Shown here piece by piece: positions 17,733 through 26,248 of a stretch of 64,000 bases of DNA. The DNA is taken from assembly GCA_016283095.1 (NCBI GenBank), contig JAEEMG010000077.1, positions 1 to 64,000 of the forward strand, written 5' to 3'. Below the pieces are notes generated by a model. It saw nothing but the letters and a program-made list of their open reading frames with translations. It did not search any database and was not told the DNA's origin. The position numbers were made by a program, and so were the translations under genes. Source of the stretch: Paludibacteraceae bacterium. Lineage in GTDB: Bacteria > Bacteroidota > Bacteroidia > Bacteroidales > Paludibacteraceae. The first letter of the stretch is position 1. Each line of letters starts with the position of its first letter.

Positions 17733-18212
17733 TTATAGCATAGTATCACATCCATTATCCAAATATTCTTTCAGAATCTTATCCATTATCGGACGATACC
17801 TATTAGGTGTCAACGGACTATTCAGAAATGCATACACCAAATCAATATATTCTTTATCTGAAAGTATTCCTACAATTTCCGGATTTCTAAACTTCTTAAG
17901 AATATCTTCCTGACAATCATTCCAAAAACAATAATCAAAAGGTATAGTCGTATCCAATGGAAACGAAAAAGGATCCTCGGAATTAAGCATATATCCAATA
18001 GAAACATTCCCCTTAAAAACATACGATACAATATTTCCGTCTCGCATATTGGCTCCATGTACAGGAGATGATGAACCAGAACGCTTTTGAGATGTAGGAA
18101 ACACAGCAACAATATTCAACTCGTCGCTCCTGTAAATTGAAATCAAATACTTGTATTTATTGGGTGTAGTCCTTAAACAATAACCATAAATGATATTCTT
18201 AGCCCTTAGCAT
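17733..18212 (-). CDS. Putative toxin partner of the Panacea antitoxin
   Basis: I do not recognise the family of this 159-aa protein. It is coded directly downstream of a Panacea-domain gene with a 1-base gap, the place where Panacea toxin-antitoxin pairs carry the toxin. The N-terminal 50 residues alternate strands (IIYGYCLR, YKYLISIYRS, LNIVAVFPTSQK), which loosely recalls the small barrel of MazF/PemK-type toxins; this is a weak inference. The rest is mixed, with a helical C-terminus (YRPIMDKILKEYLDNG). No signal peptide or membrane segment is visible. Confidence 0.6.
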   Translation of the reverse strand: MLRAKNIIYGYCLRTTPNKYKYLISIYRSDELNIVAVFPTSQKRSGSSSPVHGANMRDGNIVSYVFKGNVSIGYMLNSEDPFSFPLDTTIPFDYCFWNDCQEDILKKFRNPEIVGILSDKEYIDLVYAFLNSPLTPNRYRPIMDKILKEYLDNGCDTML

Positions 18213-18213
18213 T

Positions 18214-18783
18214 TCACGAACAAATTTGCATATATTCCAAAGCTTCCATATAGATTTCTTTTTTCTCCTCGTCGTCGTTCATCTCATCAAGATCAATCGC
18301 CACATTTGATTTGCCATCGTCAAAAACGACATGTTTATCAGAGACTGTTTTAGTCCACAACGAATCTTTCCTATGTGTATAATCAGAAAGCTCATCTGCT
18401 GATTTATGTCCAAATTCGTTCAGCACGCTATCAATCAAGTTTATCTCATATTGGGAGAACTCATCCATATTTATTGATTCGCAGTTTTTTTTCTTGATAG
18501 GAAAAACAATGTTTTGTCCTTCCTTATTTTTTTTACAACATACGAAATCAGAAAAACCGCCGTTCTTAATATCGTAAACTTCAGATGCGACAGGTCCTTT
18601 TTCCCATGCGTAATATGAGAACCAAGTCAAAGGGAAGCAGCGGGTCATAACAAATCTCTCATCTATCAAATAGACAAGTTTTAGCAATTTACGCAAATTG
18701 ATTCCGGGAACATTCAGGCAGATATACGCTAATAATGTACCGTTCTTATCTCTGTTTACTGTTGTTGAAAAATCCATATACAA
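18214..18783 (-). CDS. Panacea-domain (DUF4065/SocA-like) antitoxin candidate
   Basis: This 189-aa protein has the Panacea core NLRKLLKLVYLIDERFVMTRCFPLTW followed by YAWEKGPVASEVYDI, the characteristic KLLYL-D and GPV-S-VYD pattern. The middle (SQYEINLIDSVLNEFGHKSADELSDYTH) also follows the family. Panacea proteins are antitoxins that neutralise many unrelated toxins encoded beside them. It is the first gene of a two-gene operon with a predicted promoter at 18844-18875. The operon lies between two 19-bp direct repeats. Confidence 0.8.
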   Translation of the reverse strand: MYMDFSTTVNRDKNGTLLAYICLNVPGINLRKLLKLVYLIDERFVMTRCFPLTWFSYYAWEKGPVASEVYDIKNGGFSDFVCCKKNKEGQNIVFPIKKKNCESINMDEFSQYEINLIDSVLNEFGHKSADELSDYTHRKDSLWTKTVSDKHVVFDDGKSNVAIDLDEMNDDEEKKEIYMEALEYMQICS

Positions 18784-18843
18784 TCAATCATTAAAGTCAA
18801 AACTGATTTTGCACTTAAAAACACTCTCAATTATTTCACAAGG

Positions 18844-18875
18844 CAAATATAGGTAAGTTTTTGAATATTGGCAAG
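18844..18875 (-). promoter_or_regulatory. Promoter of the Panacea operon
   Basis: On the minus strand, -7 TATATTTG at 18844-18851 and CTTG as a -33 at about 18872-18875, with a 20-base spacer. It lies 60 bases upstream of the ATG and inside the direct repeats, so the module would carry its own promoter. Confidence 0.5.
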
Positions 18876-18908
18876 AAAAAAACTTTAGCAATATCCACAT
18901 CTAGTCTT

Positions 18909-18927
18909 AATATTGTGGGAATGAATA
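18909..18927 (+). repeat. 19-bp direct repeat, right copy, flanking the Panacea module
   Basis: It is identical to 17678-17696. The similarity stops abruptly on both sides of the 19 bases. Confidence 0.9.
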
Positions 18928-18942
18928 TAAATTTATTGGTTT

Positions 18943-18958
18943 TACCTTTGTATATTTG
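18943..18958 (+). promoter_or_regulatory. Two overlapping -7 elements for the 667-aa secreted protein
   Basis: TACCTTTG (18943-18950) is followed at once by TATATTTG (18951-18958), about 45-55 bases before the ATG at 19003. A matching -33 is not clear. Confidence 0.45.
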
Positions 18959-19002
18959 CTCTAAGAAAAAAAATTAATTTACAAAAGTTCATTTTTAATG
19001 CG

Positions 19003-21006
19003 ATGACAAAGAAAATCATCATATATTTCATTATATTTTTCTTCTTTATATTGAACCTCCAAGCTCGCCCACGAACTATGTTCAAGATAGAGGGCGACTC
19101 CGTTTTGCATATATGTTCAAACTTTTCATATGAATTTTGGGATGATGATTACGACCCATTATATGATCCATTACAATTATTTAATTATTCCACTATTATT
19201 GTCGACGAAGGTGTAGATTCTGTGTCTCTCAGATTGAGCGAAAAGACTCGATTACTTTGTCTACCATCATCTTTGCGGTATCTAAGTGACTACAGTCTGA
19301 AAAACATCCGTTGTGACATTCGCATAAACCCTAAGAATCCATATCTGTGTATCGAAGGATGCGGAGTATACGACAAACAGAAGAAAACATTGATCACATC
19401 TGTAATGTGCAAAGATGACACAGTGTTTAATATGCCAGCCACGGTAGATTCTGTCTGGAATTTTCCCAGAACACATTTCTCTAAAATCGTATTTCCTTCA
19501 AGTTTGAAATATTACCCATACAATCTAAATTGTGACACGTTGGAGATTCTATCTTCATCCGTCGACCCAAGATGGCTGGCTATCAACATGGATGAAACTA
19601 ACTATCTTGTTTGTCCTTTTGACACTCTTGTGGCAAAGATGCTTGTGGAAAACTTGTGGGAGAATAAAATCAGATGGAAAAAAAGTCTCGACTCGAACAT
19701 TAAAGAAAAAATCTTTTGTCCTGGATTAGACGTGAGCAAACGAGACACCAGTTGGATGAGTGAGAAGTATCATCCTATCTATGTGACTGAGCAAGGGGAT
19801 TCTCTGGCAGGTATTGATTCCATTTCACCTGACAAAGAAATACAATCGGTTATAATCAACAACATACCCAAAAGCCGCATAAGAATCAACAATGATTATA
19901 GCAAATACGATTTTTATGTCACCACTTACGACACTTTGTACCGTCTTCCTTTTTGTCTGCAGATTTCACATAAGAATTTTAAAGAAGATAAGCCCAAATA
20001 TGCTGAATATGGCGAGTTTATAGATTCTGTTTTTACCATTCGTGAAGGAGTAGACACGTTACCTTATTTGGCAGATATGCCTTCTCATTGCAGAAAAATC
20101 ATCATTCCAAAATCATTGCATTATTTGAAGGAGAGTCTCCATTGTGACAGCGTATTTATCTATTCTGATTCCTTAGAAGGATATAGTAACCTCGAAGCAA
20201 AATATTATTACGTGGAAAATGAACAGGTCTATTTATCCCTTAGACGTTGGAATATGACGGATGATATAAAAGCCGTTGTTTATTCTCCCAATGCAGATAT
20301 CCGAAAACGAAATCTCATGTTGCAAGAGAATACAAACCCGCCTGTGTTAATGTATAACAACAATGGAAATATCACTACTTTGCCTATTCGTCCCACATCT
20401 TCCATTTATAGGACCTATCTAAACTCTACAATTGAAGGAATCCCTCAATCCGATCTGTATGTTTTTGACAAATCAGGAAGATGCCATAATTCATGGGTAA
20501 TATTAACAACGCCATCCCCATATCTCGATTTGGATTATGCTGTTTGGACGTATGACACATTGCTGACACTTCCGCAAAAATCCCATATCACATTTACAAA
20601 ACAGGATGGCTCGATATGGACAGAAAAAATAGAATTTGCCGGATTCTGCTTATACTATGTTCCCAAAGGAGAAACTATTGAATCTCTAATGAGATCAGGA
20701 AAGAGAATAATGATTTTTAAAGACGGTGATACCATCCCTCATCGTTACTTAAATCGTTTAGCATTTGGGGAGTTATATAAAAACGGAGAATGCCTTCCAA
20801 TAAGACAAGGTTATATAACTTATCATCTATTCTGGAGAAACAAACGAAATTATCTGATAGATGGAGGCGAAAGATTTCTACGCATTTCTATAGATATAGA
20901 TAATGCAAATCATTCCAAAGAGATATGGCTAACAAATATAATGATGCAAAATTCAGACTGTCTTAAAAGAATTCTTCCTCCTATGCATTTTTATATAAGC
21001 AAATGA
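19003..21006 (+). CDS. Large secreted protein with degenerate leucine-rich-like repeats
   Basis: This 667-aa protein has a very hydrophobic signal peptide (IIIYFIIFFFFILNLQA). The body has recurring blocks such as LCLPSSLRYLSDYSLKNIRC, IVFPSSLKYYPYNLNCDTLEI and IIIPKSLHYLKESLHCDSVFI. Their spacing resembles BspA-type (LRR_5) repeats that have drifted. It has no recognised catalytic domain, lipobox or clear T9SS tail. It is probably periplasmic or surface-located. It lies just outside the right direct repeat of the Panacea module and stands alone. Confidence 0.7.
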   Translation: MTKKIIIYFIIFFFFILNLQARPRTMFKIEGDSVLHICSNFSYEFWDDDYDPLYDPLQLFNYSTIIVDEGVDSVSLRLSEKTRLLCLPSSLRYLSDYSLKNIRCDIRINPKNPYLCIEGCGVYDKQKKTLITSVMCKDDTVFNMPATVDSVWNFPRTHFSKIVFPSSLKYYPYNLNCDTLEILSSSVDPRWLAINMDETNYLVCPFDTLVAKMLVENLWENKIRWKKSLDSNIKEKIFCPGLDVSKRDTSWMSEKYHPIYVTEQGDSLAGIDSISPDKEIQSVIINNIPKSRIRINNDYSKYDFYVTTYDTLYRLPFCLQISHKNFKEDKPKYAEYGEFIDSVFTIREGVDTLPYLADMPSHCRKIIIPKSLHYLKESLHCDSVFIYSDSLEGYSNLEAKYYYVENEQVYLSLRRWNMTDDIKAVVYSPNADIRKRNLMLQENTNPPVLMYNNNGNITTLPIRPTSSIYRTYLNSTIEGIPQSDLYVFDKSGRCHNSWVILTTPSPYLDLDYAVWTYDTLLTLPQKSHITFTKQDGSIWTEKIEFAGFCLYYVPKGETIESLMRSGKRIMIFKDGDTIPHRYLNRLAFGELYKNGECLPIRQGYITYHLFWRNKRNYLIDGGERFLRISIDIDNANHSKEIWLTNIMMQNSDCLKRILPPMHFYISK

Positions 21007-21145
21007 TATTATGCTTTGTATGTAAGACAAATAATATTTGTTAGCCAATACTCATTGTGATGATTTTTGGGGTCGTTCCACAACAAGTCAATCTCAATGA
21101 TTATAAAATCGATTTTGTGGACTCCTCAATAATAAAAGTTCCTTA

Positions 21146-21856
21146 TCAATATTCTATTTTTCTGACCTCCAACGATTTATAACGCTTGTAATCATAGTCT
21201 GCGGCTCCAAATTCTTTGGTTCCTTCCGCCACATCAACCACACGCTTTGTCCAGTTTCCTTTCGCATCACGCTTCAAAATCTTGTATTTAGACTCTGTCT
21301 TGCCTTCCACTCCCTCCTCATACGTAGCAGTTGATGACTTTGAGACAAGTTCATTGTCTGCGTCATATTCAAAAGTGAAAGTCTGATGTCCTAGATTATT
21401 TGACGAAAATGTCAGTGGGAAACCAGCATTGTTGTATGAGACAGAGTCTGAAAACTCCATACCAAAGTCACTGCAGTACCAAGTAAACTTATTTATAGAA
21501 CCATTGTCGTTGCGGACACAATTCCAATTATCATATCCTGAGTGGACGGAATATTTACCATCAGCATCAAATTCAATTGTAGTCTCACTCTCTGCTTTTG
21601 AAGATGTAGGATTGCCGTTATCGTCGGCAGTATAAACAGATAGGACACACTTCTTCACATTTCCTTTCAAGTCGAAAAACTTTCCGTCGACCATCGTATA
21701 GAGATCAACTTTCTCTACAGATGTTGTATCAACCTGTCCTTCCACAACTGACGAATCTGCACTGCTGTCCGAAACCTGACCGTTGCTACTATTAGGACCT
21801 CCACAACTGACTAATGCACAACAGCATATAGTCGAAAATAGTAAGAAATTTTTCAT
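21146..21856 (-). CDS. Lipoprotein with RHS/YD-like repeats
   Basis: The predicted 236-aa protein starts at MKNFLLFSTICCC, chosen over an ATG 33 bases upstream because it gives a lipoprotein signal with lipobox ALVSC. A Ser/Val-rich spacer (about 20-50) precedes a domain of short repeating hairpins (FDADGKYSVHSGYD, YNNAGFPLTFSSNN, YDADNELVSKSST) like those of RHS/YD-repeat proteins of Bacteroidales. The function is unknown. It is probably anchored in the outer membrane. It is monocistronic. Confidence 0.7.
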   Translation of the reverse strand: MKNFLLFSTICCCALVSCGGPNSSNGQVSDSSADSSVVEGQVDTTSVEKVDLYTMVDGKFFDLKGNVKKCVLSVYTADDNGNPTSSKAESETTIEFDADGKYSVHSGYDNWNCVRNDNGSINKFTWYCSDFGMEFSDSVSYNNAGFPLTFSSNNLGHQTFTFEYDADNELVSKSSTATYEEGVEGKTESKYKILKRDAKGNWTKRVVDVAEGTKEFGAADYDYKRYKSLEVRKIEY

Positions 21857-22085
21857 ATTAATATTTTTTATTGGTACAACCAAAATCACTTTTCGAGTAT
21901 ATAGAGATTGTAAAACTTTTTTCTCAAATCCTACAACCTGAATTCATATCTAACACAATTGGACTACATCGCAAAAATAACAAATTCATAGAATCTAGTT
22001 TAGGAATTTTAAATAAAATCTTTCAATTAAACTTCCATATATTCTCGGATATAAAAATCCAATTGAGTATTGTTCCCTAAAAGCT

Positions 22086-23303
22086 TTAGTTCAACCCCTC
22101 CAACAAAAATTTTCTCAAATGCAAATGTGTAATTCCATCACAGTCTGACTTACTTACAAGCGGAGTCATGGAGATGACATACTTCGGATAATTGTCTTTG
22201 ATAGCACGCAGATTTCCAAACTCACGTTTCTGTGTTGCCTCATCAACTATGATATATGAAGCCTGAACATACGCACGCTCTCCATCTGGTTTATTGCAGA
22301 CGAAATCTATCTCACCAGCCTGTAGTTGCCCCACCGTCACCTCATAACCGAGCCTTATCAGATGATTATATATCACGTTTTCAATGACTTTCTCTATATC
22401 ACCCTCACGTCTTCCTCCAACAAGGACATTTCTTATTCCATTATCCTCAAAATAGAACTTGTCGTTACTCTCAAACAGTCTCTTTCCATGTATGTCATAG
22501 CGGTTCACTCTATGAAGTATATATGAATCACACAAAGTTTTCATATAATTGATAATCGCTGCGGATGTGATTGTCTCCCCTTGAGATTTCATATACTTGG
22601 CAATACTATTGGCTGAGATTATCTTTCCTACATTGTCCGCTAAGAATCTTATAAGATTTTCCAAAAACGGGACATTGCGAATCTGATTACGCTTGATCAC
22701 ATCTTTCAAAAGCACTGTATTGAAAACATCCATCTGATATTCTCGAGCATCCTCCTCGTCAAGGCCATAACGTATCAATCCGGGAAGACCTCCAAACTGG
22801 ATATATTTGGAAAGCGTCTCATCACTATCTGAAAGATTATGGAAATCCATAAACTCCTCATAGCTAAGCGATTGAACATAAATCTCTTTATATCTGCCTC
22901 CTATTTTATTGCTGAGATCACTACTCAGCATACTTGAATTGCTGCCCGTAATGATAATCTCCACATCAGGTTCCTCATAATAACTTCGTATACTCTTCTC
23001 AAAACCATCTATGTCTTGAATCTCGTCGACGAGGATATAATTCATCTTCTTCGGATCCCTATGTTCATCTATATATGCATTCAGATCATGATAAGTGCGT
23101 ATATCATCAAACATATACTTCTCCTTGTCGATATAGACAATGTTATTTTCCTTATTTTCTGATATTTTATCCTTAAACAAACGAAGAACACAACTCTTTC
23201 CGACTCGTCGCTGACCAGTAAGAATTATTATCATGTTTTTGTCAAGATGATGCTCTATCTTTTCTATATAACTTTGCCTCAGAAGTGCTATCATATCTTC
23301 CAT
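22086..23303 (-). CDS. AAA ATPase with DUF4143 C-terminal domain
   Basis: This 405-aa protein has an AAA_14 ATPase core: Walker A TGQRRVGKSC (about 29-38), Walker B NYILVDEIQDIDG, sensor IITGSNSSML. A winged-helix middle follows, then a C-terminal DUF4143 region with GYEVTVGQLQAGEIDFVCNK. That last part resembles a PD-(D/E)XK fold, but the usual E-x-K reads QAS here, so nuclease activity is doubtful. The family is abundant in Bacteroidales accessory DNA and its role is not settled. The promoter overlaps a tandem repeat (23319-23480). Confidence 0.85.
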   Translation of the reverse strand: MEDMIALLRQSYIEKIEHHLDKNMIIILTGQRRVGKSCVLRLFKDKISENKENNIVYIDKEKYMFDDIRTYHDLNAYIDEHRDPKKMNYILVDEIQDIDGFEKSIRSYYEEPDVEIIITGSNSSMLSSDLSNKIGGRYKEIYVQSLSYEEFMDFHNLSDSDETLSKYIQFGGLPGLIRYGLDEEDAREYQMDVFNTVLLKDVIKRNQIRNVPFLENLIRFLADNVGKIISANSIAKYMKSQGETITSAAIINYMKTLCDSYILHRVNRYDIHGKRLFESNDKFYFEDNGIRNVLVGGRREGDIEKVIENVIYNHLIRLGYEVTVGQLQAGEIDFVCNKPDGERAYVQASYIIVDEATQKREFGNLRAIKDNYPKYVISMTPLVSKSDCDGITHLHLRKFLLEGLN

Positions 23304-23318
23304 AATGAATATCCTTTA

Positions 23319-23353
23319 CAAAATTAACAAATTTATTCTCTATAGAATACAAA
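23319..23353 (-). promoter_or_regulatory. Promoter of the AAA/DUF4143 gene
   Basis: On the minus strand, -7 TAATTTTG at 23319-23326 and -33 TTTG at 23350-23353, with a 23-base spacer. The -33 lies inside the first unit of the tandem repeat. A second -7-like TAAATTTG is at 23328-23335. Confidence 0.5.
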
Positions 23354-23480
23354 ATCCATAAAATCCGCATTTTTATATTCTATATAATACGAAATTAGCA
23401 AAATTCATATTTTTATATTCTATAAAATACAAAACAGATAAAATCTATATTTTCATTCTCTATAAAATACAAAATTCAGG
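23336..23480. repeat. AT-rich imperfect tandem repeat of about 40 bases, 3.6 copies
   Basis: Units start at about 23336, 23378, 23418 and 23456. Each begins TTCTATAAAATACAAAA or a close variant and ends with TTTTTATA. The unit start contains a small inverted repeat (TTCTATAnAA). The array lies directly upstream of, and overlaps, the predicted promoter of the AAA/DUF4143 gene. Confidence 0.8.
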
Positions 23481-23621
23481 AAACACACACTTTTTTGAAA
23501 TGAGAATTTGTAAATGGCTTGGAACATGCGAATCTCAAATGGAACATGACACTCGTCTCCTCGGAAAGATCCGCCATCGTGTTTCCCGACAATTTAGCAT
23601 TTTGAATTTAGCATTCTGAAT

Positions 23622-24797
23622 TTAAACTTCATATCCGCCACCCATCGTCTCTCTGACAATTCCGTCCATTTCCAAATCAAAAAGGATGTCGGAGACTTCA
23701 GCTATTGATTTGTCTAACTCTCTGGCAATAATATCTTTATGTGTTGTTCCTGCAGACGAGAGGTATTCCACAACCAGTCTCTTGTCTCCGTCAAGATCAA
23801 GAGCAGACAAATCTGGCTTTTGTGGGGATTTTTGCACAGGATTTTGCGAGACTGAGATGGAAGACACACGTCGCAAGAAAGAATCATCATGATTGCCAGA
23901 CAGAATCTCATCCACATCGGCAGCAGAGGTGACAAGATGAGCTTTTCCACTGCGTATCAAATTGTTACACCCTTCACTCTGCACCCTCGTATAGTCGCCA
24001 GGCAACGCACACACCGGCACGTCCAACCTATGTCCCCACTCTGCAGTGTAGAGAGAGCCGCCATTACCTTTACTCTCCACCACAACCACGACATCCGCTA
24101 TAGCCGCAATGATTCTGTTTCGCTCCACAAAATTTTTATTGTCTGTGGACGACTGGAATTGAAACTGGGTCATCAATCCTCCATGTGCCATTATATCATT
24201 GACATAGCGACGGTGGTCTGCCGGATAGATGGTAGGAAAACTCGTGCCCATCACAGCAAGTGTGTCGAGCCCATTATCCAATGCCGCACAATGAGCCGTG
24301 ATATCCACACCACGTGCCAATCCGCTAACAATCAATGCGTCAGGATAACGTTTGGATATATCCGCCACAAAAGATTCAGTGAATGTTTTGCCATAGTGAG
24401 TCATATTGCGAGTGCCGACGATGGATATGATCTTACGGTTGTTGAGAGACGCAGCCCCTTTATAATAAAGGAAAAATGGAGTGTCGGAGCGTCGTTTGAC
24501 CATAGAAGATGGATAATCAGCATCGTAGATAGAGAGTATCCTGACACTGTTTTTCGCAGCAGCTTCAATCTCCCGTTCCGCCAGACGGAGAAGCGTCACA
24601 CTATTGTTGGCGATCGCGTTTGCAGCAGACTCATTCAGTCGACACTGCTCCACCAACACCTTTTCTGGCAACGCAAACACGTCGCCCAACGATTCAAACT
24701 TCTGAGATAACTCTTTGATTTTGGCTGGGCCTACACCATGGACAAACGTCAATGCCAATCCATATAGGATATCACTGTTACTATTCCACATGTTCAA
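23622..24797 (-). CDS. dprA: DNA-processing protein DprA
   Basis: This 391-aa protein starts with a SAM/HhH-like N-terminal domain (LALTFVHGVGPAKIKELSQ). The Rossmann-type DprA core carries IVGTRNMTHYG, SGLARGVDITAHCAALD, VMGTSFPTIYPADH, FVERNRIIAAIADVVVVVES and ALPGDYTRVQSEGCNNLI. The C-terminus is the usual winged-helix region (LVVEYLSSAGTTHKDIIARELDKS). It binds incoming single-stranded DNA and loads RecA during transformation. Its presence does not by itself show competence. Confidence 0.93.
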   Translation of the reverse strand: MNMWNSNSDILYGLALTFVHGVGPAKIKELSQKFESLGDVFALPEKVLVEQCRLNESAANAIANNSVTLLRLAEREIEAAAKNSVRILSIYDADYPSSMVKRRSDTPFFLYYKGAASLNNRKIISIVGTRNMTHYGKTFTESFVADISKRYPDALIVSGLARGVDITAHCAALDNGLDTLAVMGTSFPTIYPADHRRYVNDIMAHGGLMTQFQFQSSTDNKNFVERNRIIAAIADVVVVVESKGNGGSLYTAEWGHRLDVPVCALPGDYTRVQSEGCNNLIRSGKAHLVTSAADVDEILSGNHDDSFLRRVSSISVSQNPVQKSPQKPDLSALDLDGDKRLVVEYLSSAGTTHKDIIARELDKSIAEVSDILFDLEMDGIVRETMGGGYEV

Positions 24798-24826
24798 TTA
24801 TAATTAATCATTCATAATTTCGAATC

Positions 24827-24834
24827 CAAAGATA
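24827..24834 (-). promoter_or_regulatory. Promoter -7 element for dprA
   Basis: TATCTTTG on the minus strand, 29 bases upstream of the dprA ATG. A CAAA at 24847 is too close to be a normal -33. Confidence 0.4.
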
Positions 24835-24939
24835 ATTAAAATCTCACAAAATTTTAAATTGCCACATAATTACGTAAAACTTTTTCCTTCTACTCTCGCT
24901 CCTGAATTCAAATTATTTGGAATTTGTCAACTTGTCAAA

Positions 24940-24970
24940 TTTGAGTTACGACCAAAATATGTTAGTTTTG
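24940..24970 (+). promoter_or_regulatory. Promoter of the fic gene
   Basis: -33 TTTG at 24940-24943 and -7 TAGTTTTG at 24963-24970, with a 19-base spacer, followed by CA. The leader is about 125 bases. Confidence 0.6.
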
Positions 24971-25100
24971 CATTTATAATTATTTGTATGAGTTATAGAC
25001 TATATCCTTATCGATTTGTCTTACAAAATCGTATATAGATTTTATAATCTATCATCATCGTAGCAACCAAATACAAATACCAAACAAAAACAAAATAATT

Positions 25101-26093
25101 ATGGGCACAACAAAACGACATATTTCACCAATCCTTTTGCAAAAAGCAGAAGAACTAAGAGATAAATTCATTTCGTTACGTCCATTTCCTGAAGAAACAG
25201 TAAAATCTTTAAGAGAATACTATCGTATAGGGTTGACATATTCCAGCAATGCTCTTGAAGGAAACAGTTTGACAGAATCAGAGACAAAGGTGGTTATAGA
25301 GGATGGTTTGACTATTGAAGGCAAACCCCTACGTGATATATATGAAGCAGTAGGACATGCTCATGCATACGACTATATCTATACTCTTGCAACAAACAAA
25401 CGGATTGAAGAATCGGACATTCTAGAACTTCATCGCTTGTTCTATGAAAAAATCGACGCGGAGAAAGCCGGAAAATATAGAAATGTTCCTGTATTCATTA
25501 GTGGCAGCAATTACGCAGTAACACCTCCTGCTAAAATCGAGAGTAGCATGAAAACGTTTATCAAGTGGTTCAACGAAAATGAACACAAAATTCCTACTCC
25601 TGAATTTGCCGCACTTGCCCATCAAAAGTTTGTTTTTATCCATCCTTTCATTGATGGTAATGGACGCGTGGCTCGTTTGATTCTTAATCTTGCCCTTATA
25701 AGAGGAGAATACACCATTGCTCTTATTCCTGCTATTTTACGACATGAATATGTACAGTCTTTAGAAATATCTCATGAAAACATTAGCGTTTTCATTGACT
25801 TCATAGCAGAAAGAATCATAGCTACACAAATGGATTTACTCCGTCTACTAAATGATGGCGGTGTAAATGGCGGTGTAAATGGCGGTGTAAATGGCGGTGT
25901 AAAATTGGACGAATTACTTTTTGATGCAATAAAAAACAATCCTGGTTTGAATGCACCTGCACTTTCCGAGATCCTACAAAAGAGTCTGAGATCGACACAA
26001 CGATACTTGAAAACACTTTCGGATTCTGGAGTTATAGAATTTCGTGGAGCCGCTAAAAATGGCGGTTATTATATTATAGGGTCTAAACAGTGA
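25101..26093 (+). CDS. Fic family protein (AMP transferase) with C-terminal winged helix
   Basis: This 330-aa protein has the Fic core motif HPFIDGNGRVARL at about residue 180 (catalytic His, GNGR anion loop). An N-terminal inhibitory helix, YSSNALEGN, matches (S/T)xxxE(G/N), so it is self-inhibited. A C-terminal winged-helix-like domain (APALSEILQKSLRSTQRYLKTLSDSGVIEFRG) could bind DNA. Between them is an (NGGV) repeat encoded by four exact 12-base units. Such proteins transfer AMP to target proteins; the target is unknown. It has its own promoter. Confidence 0.9.
   Translation: MGTTKRHISPILLQKAEELRDKFISLRPFPEETVKSLREYYRIGLTYSSNALEGNSLTESETKVVIEDGLTIEGKPLRDIYEAVGHAHAYDYIYTLATNKRIEESDILELHRLFYEKIDAEKAGKYRNVPVFISGSNYAVTPPAKIESSMKTFIKWFNENEHKIPTPEFAALAHQKFVFIHPFIDGNGRVARLILNLALIRGEYTIALIPAILRHEYVQSLEISHENISVFIDFIAERIIATQMDLLRLLNDGGVNGGVNGGVNGGVKLDELLFDAIKNNPGLNAPALSEILQKSLRSTQRYLKTLSDSGVIEFRGAAKNGGYYIIGSKQ
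25855..25902 (+). repeat. 12-base tandem repeat, four copies, inside fic
   Basis: Four perfect copies of atggcggtgtaa encode a GGVN-type linker between the Fic core and the winged helix. Because the unit is a multiple of three, gain or loss of units keeps the frame and changes only linker length. Confidence 0.95.
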
Positions 26094-26176
26094 TGGTATA
26101 AAATGGGGATCGAGAAAAGCGGAACCCACCGAAAGAAAATGGAAAAAATCTTTCAATTCCACAAAATCAACTACAT

Positions 26177-26211
26177 TTTGCTTTCAGTTAAGCCAAAATT
26201 ATATAATTTTG
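26177..26211 (+). promoter_or_regulatory. Promoter of the PurF-like gene
   Basis: -33 TTTG at 26177-26180 and -7 TAATTTTG at 26204-26211 with a 23-base spacer, 37 bases upstream of the ATG. Confidence 0.55.
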
Positions 26212-26248
26212 CACCGTAAACTGAAATTAACTTAACACATAAAACGAC

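Larger units (their letters stand above)
23304..23621. other. Intergenic region between dprA and the AAA gene
   Basis: This 318-base gap holds the promoter and tandem repeat listed separately. From 23481 on it holds ordinary intergenic sequence and a fragment of the dispersed (tag)cattNtgaattt repeat at about 23595-23622. No gene is visible. Confidence 0.7.
24798..25100. other. Divergent intergenic region between dprA and fic
   Basis: This 303-base region is AT-rich. It carries the promoters of both divergent genes. The fic leader has a small imperfect hairpin at about 25012-25031 (CGATTTGT with ACAAAATCG). No gene is visible. Confidence 0.7.

Noticed and set aside
23889-24710. Plus-strand open frame of 273 codons
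   Set aside because: It is fully antisense to dprA, whose conserved motifs are clear; the product has no recognisable features.
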